A stretch of 64,000 nucleotides of DNA from Xanthobacter sp. YC-JY1. Its GTDB lineage: Bacteria > Pseudomonadota > Alphaproteobacteria > Rhizobiales > Xanthobacteraceae. This document shows, one piece after another, positions 32,430-39,373 of the stretch. The position numbers and the translations under genes are program-made. Location: contig NZ_CP032674.1 of the NCBI RefSeq assembly GCF_021730305.1, positions 605,001 through 669,000 on the forward strand, written 5' to 3'. The notes beneath the pieces are model-generated. The model was not told where the DNA came from, did no database searches, and saw only the letters and a list, made by a program, of their open reading frames with translations. Within the stretch, counting starts at the first letter, position 1; every line of letters begins with the position of its first letter.

Positions 32430-34777
32430 ACCGCGACATCCGGTCTGAGGAGCCGGAGCGAACAAGTCGCTCGGATCACGGTGTCGCGTGAGGCGCGCGC
32501 CAAGTCCGCTGGCGTTTGATCAGCGAGCCAAATGGCGTCACCGAGATACGCGTCATAACGCGCGACGGTTGCCGCCTTGGCATCGTTCGTCACCTCATGG
32601 GCTCCGAAATCAAGGACAGCGTATGCGTCCTCCCAGTATTTTCCATCAAGAAAGAGCTCGGGATGCCGCATGAATAACCGACGTACCGTACCGCCGTCCG
32701 CATAGTCCCAAAATCGGCCGTCCAACATGAGGGCTCGTGGATCAGCGACGCCGCGGCCGGCCATCCTGCGAGCGATGCCCTCCTTTTCACGATCGGTCAG
32801 TTCGTCATACATGGCCTCGGCGGATTGACCGTCTATAAGACCAGCCACAGAACGGCAGATATCGCTCAGAATGTTGCCTGCTAGGGCGATAATTTCCTGT
32901 TCGTCTAGGCGGGTGTCGCCACAATACTCAGCGCGAAAATCCGCGAGAACACTCGCCGGCGTCGCATCCTGACTATGCCCGCGAAGAAACTCGATCGTCC
33001 GATAAGTCAGATCGACGAGCAGAGCGTCGAGGGGTGTCATCGTCGACGATCGAAAAACGTCGTGTGCCGTATCGACGAGATACGAATAGGTGCGCGTAGC
33101 GACGTTATCTAAGCGGACGGCCCACGGCTGGCCCGCCGGCAATTGCGGGTCAGTTGGATCGACGGAGAAAGCCTCGACATCGAACTCGGCGCGATAGGTC
33201 GGATGAATGTACTTGCGGGTAAGTTCGAATATCGGCCGCCGCACAGGGGCCGGCTCTGGCGCCGCTGGGGGTGCTGCAGGCGGCTGTTCACCGCTGGATG
33301 GGACACCGCCGCCGTCGCCATCGCCCGGACCTTCGGGATTAACATCGTCCCCAAGAAAACCCGGAGGAATCGCCGCTCCGTCGCCAGCGCCAGGCGTGTC
33401 GCCGAGAATCTTCGAATCCTGCTCCTCGACGAGCTGCCACCAACGCTCATCGGTCAGATAGTCGGCATCCGCGCTGGCAAATAAGCCAGCCATCTGTAGG
33501 GCGCGATCGTTGTCCTGAACGACCATAATCCGGGACCACAGACCATTCTTGCCTTGAGGGCTGGTGCGGCGGAAAGCTTGGAATAGCTTATAAAGTGGGC
33601 TCTGATTGCCATCGAAACCCTTCTGGCGCGCGGTGTTGGGCCGCAACGGGCCTTCGCCGCGCACGACCCGAACCATTTCATTCCACGCCGGATCGTCACG
33701 CTCAAAGCGGTTCTTGGTGTAACTCACCTGGCAATGGTCGAGGTGAATCTCTCCTATGAAGCGACCTCGGCTTCGCGGATCATCGATCGGATACTCGACC
33801 TCCTGGGTCTCTCCATCGTTCCAGATGAAAAGATCCTTGCTTCCAATCTCGATTTTTCGCCCGTTTCTGATGAAGTCGATACCGAAGTCGGTCTTGTCCA
33901 GATACCTTTGGATGCCGACCCAGCCCTTTACTCTTCGCGGGGTCTCCACGATGGCGCAGTGTGCGCTTCCGGTAGGGCACTGCTCCTGGTCGCTCGTCAA
34001 CGTGCGCATGCAGTGCTCGCAATATCGCCGAGGGGCGAGAGCGACATCGAACTGCTCCACCGCGCCAACGGCGGTGCCATCAGGCAGCTCGATCGACCGA
34101 CTCGCATCCCAGACGCAGGGTCGGAGCGGCGTAACCCTCGCGCCGCCCAACATCAGTCGGATCGCGCCAGCTTCCGAATTGGACAGGAGCGACGAATACG
34201 TTTTCGCCAAATGTTTCTTGATGGTCGTGCGGTTGTTCGCACGCGCCAGATAGGCGCGTTGCTCAGGCTTAAGCCGCGTAACAACGATCTCAGTACCATG
34301 ATCCTCATGGTTTGACTTCGCCCTCGTCTGGCGAGGCACCTTGTAATTCCCCGAGGCCCGAAGCTCCTCCAGGTCAATACGAACGCCAACCTGCTCTGGA
34401 TCGCCCCGACGGCTTGTCCAGACCTCCGTCACGATACCCAGACGGGCGGTAGCGATGTTGAAGCCCATGCCAAAAAGGCCGAGCTTTGACAGCGGATCGT
34501 TGCCCGACCAGCCCGCCCGAAGGGCGTTCTCCAAAGTCTCCAGGGACATCCCCGGCCCATTGTCCTTAACGGACACGCGCGCGTTCTCGGTATCGGCGGT
34601 CGGAATGCTGACTGCGATCTCCGGCTGAGCGATAGGCGAGCCGGCCCTGGCGGCGTCGATGAAACCGTCTATGGAATTATCGATGAGCTCAGCCAGGCAT
34701 CGCCATTGCTCGAGATTAATCTCGCCGAGCATCTGCAACACGCGCGGCGCGGGCGTGAGGTCCAGTTCCTGAGTCAT
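32426..34777 (-). CDS. GHKL (MutL/MORC-like) ATPase with Cys4 cluster
   Basis: A 783-aa protein. The Bergerat ATP fold has the N box E30-L-I-D33-N34, G1 motif KDNGPGM (71-77) and G2 motif GLFGMGFNIA (100-109). C253-x2-C256 and C267-x6-C274 may bind zinc. A Pro/Gly-rich linker near residues 480-520 leads to a C-terminal helical domain. In MORC/MutL-type proteins ATP binding closes a clamp around DNA. It overlaps vsr and the helicase by 4 bp each. This gene next to a C5-methyltransferase, Vsr and SF2-nuclease is the hallmark of the restriction systems from which MORC proteins were proposed to descend. Confidence 0.88.
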   Translation of the reverse strand: MTQELDLTPAPRVLQMLGEINLEQWRCLAELIDNSIDGFIDAARAGSPIAQPEIAVSIPTADTENARVSVKDNGPGMSLETLENALRAGWSGNDPLSKLGLFGMGFNIATARLGIVTEVWTSRRGDPEQVGVRIDLEELRASGNYKVPRQTRAKSNHEDHGTEIVVTRLKPEQRAYLARANNRTTIKKHLAKTYSSLLSNSEAGAIRLMLGGARVTPLRPCVWDASRSIELPDGTAVGAVEQFDVALAPRRYCEHCMRTLTSDQEQCPTGSAHCAIVETPRRVKGWVGIQRYLDKTDFGIDFIRNGRKIEIGSKDLFIWNDGETQEVEYPIDDPRSRGRFIGEIHLDHCQVSYTKNRFERDDPAWNEMVRVVRGEGPLRPNTARQKGFDGNQSPLYKLFQAFRRTSPQGKNGLWSRIMVVQDNDRALQMAGLFASADADYLTDERWWQLVEEQDSKILGDTPGAGDGAAIPPGFLGDDVNPEGPGDGDGGGVPSSGEQPPAAPPAAPEPAPVRRPIFELTRKYIHPTYRAEFDVEAFSVDPTDPQLPAGQPWAVRLDNVATRTYSYLVDTAHDVFRSSTMTPLDALLVDLTYRTIEFLRGHSQDATPASVLADFRAEYCGDTRLDEQEIIALAGNILSDICRSVAGLIDGQSAEAMYDELTDREKEGIARRMAGRGVADPRALMLDGRFWDYADGGTVRRLFMRHPELFLDGKYWEDAYAVLDFGAHEVTNDAKAATVARYDAYLGDAIWLADQTPADLARASRDTVIRATCSLRLLRPDVAV

Positions 34778-35256
34778 TTCCCCGCCTTTGGCTTTGCCCC
34801 GACTCTCGATCGGGATCTATTCTCCGCTGCGCGCAGCGGGTTTGATGTCTGAAGGCTCGCAATTAGTCGCTGTAGATGGTCCGGTTTGCTCTCGCATTCC
34901 CAAACCTCGACAACCGTCCAACCTTCCGCTTCCAGGGCGGATCGGGTTTTTTCGTCCCGCAACCTGTTGCCCTCAAGTTTCGGGCGCCAGAAATCGAGCT
35001 TCGACTTCGGCATTCGTGCAAGCTTACAGTTCGGATCCGGATGCTGATGCCAAAAGCACCCGTGGACAAACAGGGCTATCCGCCGGCCCCGAAAGACAAG
35101 ATCGGGTTTCCCGGTCAAATCCTTCGCATGAAGACGGTATCGCAATCCCGCCGCGTGAAGCGCCCGACGCACACGCATTTCCGGCTTGGTGTCACGCCCC
35201 CGTATGCGAGACATCTGCGCGCTTCTGGCGGTATCCGTCTCATTCGTCGTCGACAC
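34774..35256 (-). CDS. vsr: Vsr very-short-patch repair endonuclease
   Basis: A 160-aa nuclease. Active-site and zinc residues align by eye with E. coli Vsr: E26 in TKPE, D52 in KPDLVF, H65, C67 and H70-x-H72 in HGCFWHQH, and C77. Vsr nicks T:G mismatches that arise when 5-methylcytosine deaminates. Start placed at GTG 35256, overlapping the Eco29kI-like gene by 17 bp; the longer open frame upstream is that gene read out of frame. Its presence agrees with the C5-methyltransferase two genes upstream. Confidence 0.92.
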   Translation of the reverse strand: MSTTNETDTARSAQMSRIRGRDTKPEMRVRRALHAAGLRYRLHAKDLTGKPDLVFRGRRIALFVHGCFWHQHPDPNCKLARMPKSKLDFWRPKLEGNRLRDEKTRSALEAEGWTVVEVWECESKPDHLQRLIASLQTSNPLRAAENRSRSRVGAKPKAGK

Positions 35257-36187
35257 CGCCAGCCTCGTCCGGTTCGGGACCCGCGACGTTCTCACCCACC
35301 GGCGGAATGTCGGGCTCCACTGACACGGCATCGTCCTGACGAAAGCCGGCCAACATTTCCTCCAGTAGCGCGGCATGATCTTGTCGCGCCGGCACCCGCT
35401 CCAGCGTCGCGGCGATCCGCTTGGCGATCTCATCCGGCGTCAGAGAGTCCGCCAGCCGCTCGTCCAATGCCCAGAGTCGCCCAGGATGCACGACGTCCCA
35501 TGGCGAGCGCTTATTGGCTCGCGTGGTCGCGGCGTCACCATGCTTGCTCATTCCCCAGCAAGCCTTGGTCTCTGAGTTCCAAATCGGCCAAAACGTCCGG
35601 ATGAGATGCTTCTCAGCGACGAGTTGGGCATTTGTCGCACATACGAGACGACGGCAGACAAAGTCCGCCAGTCTTATGGGTGACAGATGGGACGGTAGCT
35701 TGTCGCCATATGCTTCCGCCGTGCCAATTGTTCCCGCGTGCTCCAGCAAACGCGCCGTGAGCTTCGCACCCTGCTCCCGCGTCGTACTGGCATCATCTTT
35801 GGCGGGGTCGGCCTTGCCGACATAGATCGGTGTCTCGGATCCAGAGATACCGCCATAAAGCGGGTGATCGCCACGATAGTAGATCGCGTAGACACCAGAA
35901 CCGTATGCTGGCCGGACATCGGTCAACGCGACCAGAGGCTGCGCGATCAGCGCGATCGAGACCATTCGGCCAATCGCCTTTGGATCGGCTGGATCGAAGG
36001 TCGCGCGAGGCATCCGAACTGGGTCGGTGGAAGAGCGCGCGGCTTCAACCGCGTCGGCGTGCGTGGCCAGACCTTCCCGAATCCGTCGGACAACCGCTTG
36101 AGGAGGATTAGTACCGGCCGCCGCGAGCACCGCCGCCAGCGCGTCCTCAAGTGCTTTAATCGCGGCTCGATCCGGTGCCAATGCCAT
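35240..36187 (-). CDS. Eco29kI-family GIY-YIG restriction endonuclease
   Basis: A 315-aa protein. The GIY-YIG core shows GVYAIYY (Y100 region), IYVGK (Y122), R146-x3-H150 in TARLLEH, E192 in VAEKHLI and N204 in PIWNSET; the Arg-x3-His and the Glu-x11-Asn spacing fit Eco29kI. It is longer than Eco29kI, with about 95 extra N-terminal and 110 extra C-terminal residues. Eco29kI cuts CCGCGG; same specificity here is inference. It starts 73 bp after the methyltransferase gene. Confidence 0.88.
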   Translation of the reverse strand: MALAPDRAAIKALEDALAAVLAAAGTNPPQAVVRRIREGLATHADAVEAARSSTDPVRMPRATFDPADPKAIGRMVSIALIAQPLVALTDVRPAYGSGVYAIYYRGDHPLYGGISGSETPIYVGKADPAKDDASTTREQGAKLTARLLEHAGTIGTAEAYGDKLPSHLSPIRLADFVCRRLVCATNAQLVAEKHLIRTFWPIWNSETKACWGMSKHGDAATTRANKRSPWDVVHPGRLWALDERLADSLTPDEIAKRIAATLERVPARQDHAALLEEMLAGFRQDDAVSVEPDIPPVGENVAGPEPDEAGGVDDE

Positions 36188-36260
36188 TCACTAAACCCCC
36201 TCGGTAGCCGAACGAGGTCTAACGGCCGCGACTCGCCCTCCGGCTGAAATTAAAGACAAA

Positions 36261-37430
36261 CTACGCCGCGCGACGCACGGGGACCAGACGCCCGCTGACC
36301 TTTCCACTGTCGAGCTGTGCCGCCAGCCATCCACCAGCTGCGGTTCCCAGAGGAGCCGGGACAGCGTTGCCTAGCTGGCGCATACTTTCGGTCCACGACC
36401 GTGGAAACTCGTAATCATCCGGCAAGCCTACCAGGCGCGCGGCCTCCCGGGTGGTGAAGTAGCGAACCGATCCGTCGTCGCGAACCATCATATTTTCGCC
36501 GCCAGGAACACCGTGATCGCCGGCCTTCAACGCCTTCGCGGGAAGATCTAGGGGACTACCAGTATGGCCCGGATACACCCGCGCGCCGACTTGAAGGACG
36601 TGGTTGCGTTTCCCGTTCGGTTCGCCGAGGCCCTTCAACGCGTCACGAAGAGTTACCCAAGCAGCGCCAGCCGGTGCGATACCAGCCAGCTTCAAGCGCT
36701 CAACCCGCGCGCGATCTTGCTGAAGAATGGGCGTGCGCCCTTTCTTCAGCCCGTGTCGGGTCCAATACTCACCCGTGACGTACTGCTCCCAGAGAAGCCG
36801 GTCGCGGCTATGCGTCGGTGTCATGTGTGTCGGAAGAACATCGAGATCGCTTCTGATGCCAAAAATCAATACGCGATGCCTAATCTGAGCCGCGCCGTAG
36901 TCGGCGGCGTTCACAAGTTGCCAGACAACTTGGAATTCCTTTCGCGTCTTCGACGCCACGAGCCGCGCGCGATGCGCCGCGTGCGACTCGCCCGGCTTCC
37001 GGATCAGCCCAGGCCGCTCCAGATGCGAGACAATCCATTCAAGGTAAGGGCGGAAACGGGGACCCGCGAGATTCCTGACATTCTCGAAGAGAAACGATCG
37101 AGGCATTGCCTCACGCACCGCTCGGATGGCTTCCGGCCACATGTCGCGGTCGTCGTCCTGACCCTGCTTCTTACCGCCAATTCCGAACGGCTGGCATGGG
37201 GGGCCACCTGAGACCAAATCGAGCGAGGTCAGCTTCTTCCAGTCAATTTCCCGGACGTCCTGAAGACCCATCGGCCAATCGCGAACGTGCTCGACGCCCT
37301 TGGTCTTGTTATGCAGGACCGTCGCAACGGCATCCCGATCGAACTCCGCCATGTGCTGGTGGCGAAAGCCCGCTCGCGACATTCCGAGCGCCAGGCCCCC
37401 ACAGCCGGCGAAGAGTTCAGCGCTTTGCAT
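36261..37430 (-). CDS. C5-cytosine DNA methyltransferase
   Basis: A 389-aa methyltransferase with motif I LFAGCGG (6-12), catalytic motif IV GGPPCQPF (C79), motif VI FENV, motif VIII QIRHR and motif X QLGNAVP near the C-terminus. Start at 37430 (MQSAELFAGC); upstream residues in the longer frame are not family-like. It overlaps the ribbon-helix-helix gene by 14 bp. It protects host DNA against the Eco29kI-like nuclease, presumably at the same site, and creates the 5-methylcytosine for which Vsr is needed. Confidence 0.93.
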   Translation of the reverse strand: MQSAELFAGCGGLALGMSRAGFRHQHMAEFDRDAVATVLHNKTKGVEHVRDWPMGLQDVREIDWKKLTSLDLVSGGPPCQPFGIGGKKQGQDDDRDMWPEAIRAVREAMPRSFLFENVRNLAGPRFRPYLEWIVSHLERPGLIRKPGESHAAHRARLVASKTRKEFQVVWQLVNAADYGAAQIRHRVLIFGIRSDLDVLPTHMTPTHSRDRLLWEQYVTGEYWTRHGLKKGRTPILQQDRARVERLKLAGIAPAGAAWVTLRDALKGLGEPNGKRNHVLQVGARVYPGHTGSPLDLPAKALKAGDHGVPGGENMMVRDDGSVRYFTTREAARLVGLPDDYEFPRSWTESMRQLGNAVPAPLGTAAGGWLAAQLDSGKVSGRLVPVRRAA

Positions 37431-37647
37431 CTTCGCCCCCTTTTTGATCCAGCGGCAGCATCGGCCCGCCTGCGGATTCTTCCAAAAATCTCTCGACTGC
37501 GCGACGGACCAGCCAAGCAACTTTCACGCCCTGCGCTTTCGCAAGGCGATCAAGCTCCGCCTTCTGCGTCCGCGTCAGCGTTGTAGTTACACGCTCGGCA
37601 TCCCGACCGTCTTTGCCCAAACCGGCCTCCGCGGCAATCCGCGGCAT
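37417..37647 (-). CDS. Small ribbon-helix-helix-like protein, first gene of the operon
   Basis: A 76-aa basic protein: a putative beta strand (DAERVTTTLTRTQKAELDRL) followed by two helices (AKAQGVKVAWLVRRAVERFL), the pattern of Arc/CopG/MetJ DNA-binding proteins. It overlaps the methyltransferase start by 14 bp and its own start codon lies within a cluster of three CCGCGG sites. It is a plausible autorepressor timing methyltransferase and nuclease expression, playing the part of the C protein of other R-M systems; no homologue of C proteins is implied. Confidence 0.75.
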   Translation of the reverse strand: MPRIAAEAGLGKDGRDAERVTTTLTRTQKAELDRLAKAQGVKVAWLVRRAVERFLEESAGGPMLPLDQKGGEDAKR

Positions 37648-37654
37648 TCCGCGG
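37629..37654. repeat. Three CCGCGG hexamers at exact 10-bp steps over the operon start
   Basis: CCGCGG occurs at 37629-37634, 37639-37644 and 37649-37654, one DNA turn apart, with the ATG of the first gene (37645-37647) between the second and third. CCGCGG is the target of Eco29kI, whose homologue is in this operon. Confidence 0.95.
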
Positions 37655-37714
37655 CGCGGGCACTTTGAAGCCGAATCACTAATTTTTCAACCACAAACCA
37701 ATCTTACCCACTGC

Positions 37715-37742
37715 GGGTACGCCGCCTGAGGTTGTCGTACCC
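37715..37742. promoter_or_regulatory. Inverted repeat in the divergent gap before the restriction operon
   Basis: GGGTAC at 37715-37720 pairs with GTACCC at 37737-37742 across a 16-bp spacer. It lies about 70 bp upstream of the first restriction-operon start and could be an operator for the ribbon-helix-helix protein. Confidence 0.35.
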
Positions 37743-37847
37743 CGACCCGCGACGCGGTCAGAAGCCCAAGCTATACCAAAAATACGAGAACAAATAAAGA
37801 ACAAAACGCCGAGAGCTTCGCTTCGTGGCCAGAATGGCGGGCCTAAG

Positions 37848-37913
37848 AGGGGAACGTCTTCCCCTACGCCCGAGCCGAGGTCTCGGGCGACCCCTTCTGC
37901 GGGGGACCCCCGC
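37848..37913. promoter_or_regulatory. Cluster of three hairpins upstream of the DUF932 gene
   Basis: Three consecutive stem-loops: AGGGGAA-cgtc-TTCCCCT (37848-37865), GCCCGAG-N7-CTCGGGC (37868-37888) and GCGGGGG-a-CCCCCGC (37899-37913). They sit about 90-150 bp before the DUF932 start and could form a structured leader, terminator/attenuator or protein-binding RNA. The remaining part of 37648-38004 contains no gene. Confidence 0.5.
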
Positions 37914-38004
37914 AACGCCCCGGAGAGTGAGAGTGCGGACCGGTTTTCCGTGACGGGTGAATAGGTGGGAGAGAGGCTCCCGCGCCCGTCGTGGAGATTG
38001 GTCC

Positions 38005-39198
38005 ATGAACATGCAAGTTCTCGATGCCCGCCGTGACACGACCGGCGGTTACAAGGTGGATGTCAGTCGCGGCGAGCGGGTCGGCCGCGTCTCGTCGGAG
38101 TGGTTCTCGCGTCCCGCCGACGAACGCTACCTCTCACTCTCCGAACTGGCGCGCTCGGTCCGCGATCGCGCCGATCGCAGCCGGACCCGCGTGGTGGAGA
38201 GCGCCCTCATCCATGTGGAGGCGAACCGGAGCGACCCGGAGCGGCTGGCGTTAATCCTGCCAGGCACCGACACGGCCATTGCGCCGACACACTGGTCCTT
38301 CGGCCAGCTCGCCAGTCTTGTCGGCGCACCCGCCGCCTATCTACGCCAACTCCCCGCCGCGCTCGCAGCCATCAATCTGCAATATGGCCTGACCTCCAAC
38401 CGGGCCGAGCAGATCAAGACGCTGGAAACCGACGATGGCCGCACGGAACTGCGCGCCGTCACCGGGCCGGACTATGGGAGGATATTCGACGTAGAACTCG
38501 TGGAAGCCGTGCAGCGCATCGCCGGCAACGGCACGGGCGACACCCGCTGGAAGGTGCCGGGCGTGCTCGACTGGTCGACCGGCATTTACAATCCTCGCGT
38601 CGACATCACCAAGGACACGACGACGCTCTATGCCTCCGATCGCGACGTCTTCCTGTTCCTCGTCGACGACCTGAATCCGATCGAGGCCGGCCGCTTGCCG
38701 GACGGCTCGCCGGATCTCTACTTTCGGGGCTTCTACTGCTGGAACTCCGAGGTCGGCGCCAAGACCCTTGGCATGGCGAGCTTCTATCTGCGCGCGGTTT
38801 GCCAGAATCGAAATCTCTGGGGCGTGGAGGAATTCGAGGAGATCACCATCCGCCACAGCAAATACGCCGCCAATCGGTTTGCGCATGAGGCGGCCCCGGC
38901 ACTGTTGAACTTCGCGAACTCCTCGCCCCTGCCCTTCGTCAACGGTATCAAGGCGGCCCGCGAGCGGATCGTGGCGCGCAGCGACGAGGACCGCACCGAC
39001 TTCCTGCGTCGTCGTGGTTTCTCCAAGGCCGAGACCGGAAAGATCATCGACAGGGTACTGGCCGAGGAAGGTCGCCCGCCGGAGTCCATCTTCGATTTCG
39101 TACAGGGCATCACCGCCGTCGCGCGCGACAAGCCGCATCAGGACGCCCGCCTCGACATGGAAGCCAAGGCGAAGAAGCTGCTCGACCGGGCGGCCTGA
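38005..39198 (+). CDS. DUF932 protein of the ICE backbone
   Basis: A 397-aa DUF932 protein (GTDTAIAPTHWSFGQLASLV, then YLRQLPAALAAINLQYGL, and YFRGFYCWNSEVGAKTLGMA, with FYLRAVCQNRNLWG). DUF932 proteins are common on large alphaproteobacterial ICEs and plasmids beside ParB and Strawberry notch genes; biochemical function is unknown. Start at 38005 with GGAG upstream. First gene of the plus-strand backbone and preceded by a structured leader. Codon use is more GC-rich than in the defence cluster to its left. Confidence 0.88.
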   Translation: MNMQVLDARRDTTGGYKVDVSRGERVGRVSSEWFSRPADERYLSLSELARSVRDRADRSRTRVVESALIHVEANRSDPERLALILPGTDTAIAPTHWSFGQLASLVGAPAAYLRQLPAALAAINLQYGLTSNRAEQIKTLETDDGRTELRAVTGPDYGRIFDVELVEAVQRIAGNGTGDTRWKVPGVLDWSTGIYNPRVDITKDTTTLYASDRDVFLFLVDDLNPIEAGRLPDGSPDLYFRGFYCWNSEVGAKTLGMASFYLRAVCQNRNLWGVEEFEEITIRHSKYAANRFAHEAAPALLNFANSSPLPFVNGIKAARERIVARSDEDRTDFLRRRGFSKAETGKIIDRVLAEEGRPPESIFDFVQGITAVARDKPHQDARLDMEAKAKKLLDRAA

Positions 39199-39373
39199 TT
39201 TCCGTGAAGCCGGGGATACAGTTTTCCGTGTCTCCGGCTTTGCGCATCCGTGTCTTTCCGGTTTGCCGGTCCGTGGCGCTGCCCCCTTTAGAGGAAGAGG
39301 GCGGCGCTTCGCTTCGTGACGGGTTGGAGGTTGAGAGAGAGTCTTTCGGCCGCCCGTCATGGAGTATCCCGAC
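39199..39373. promoter_or_regulatory. Leader between DUF932 and parB with a motif shared with the DUF932 leader
   Basis: No gene. GCTTCGCTTCGTG at 39306-39318 repeats exactly at 37815-37827, and both leaders continue with TGACGGGT, a GAGAGAG stretch and CCCGTC(A/G)TGGAG just before the start. A weaker form (GAGAGAG and GCCGCC) precedes the Strawberry notch gene. It looks like a shared control element of the backbone genes. Confidence 0.5.

Noticed and set aside
32429-32465. ATG at 32465 as start of the Mrr-helicase
   Set aside because: It would overlap the GHKL gene by 40 bp; GTG 32429 gives the 4-bp overlap seen at other junctions. Not excluded.
27204-37647. DISARM, BREX or Zorya system
   Set aside because: The marker genes (drmA/drmB, brxC/pglZ, zorA/zorB) are absent; the GHKL ATPase, Vsr and Eco29kI-type nuclease point to MORC-linked restriction instead.
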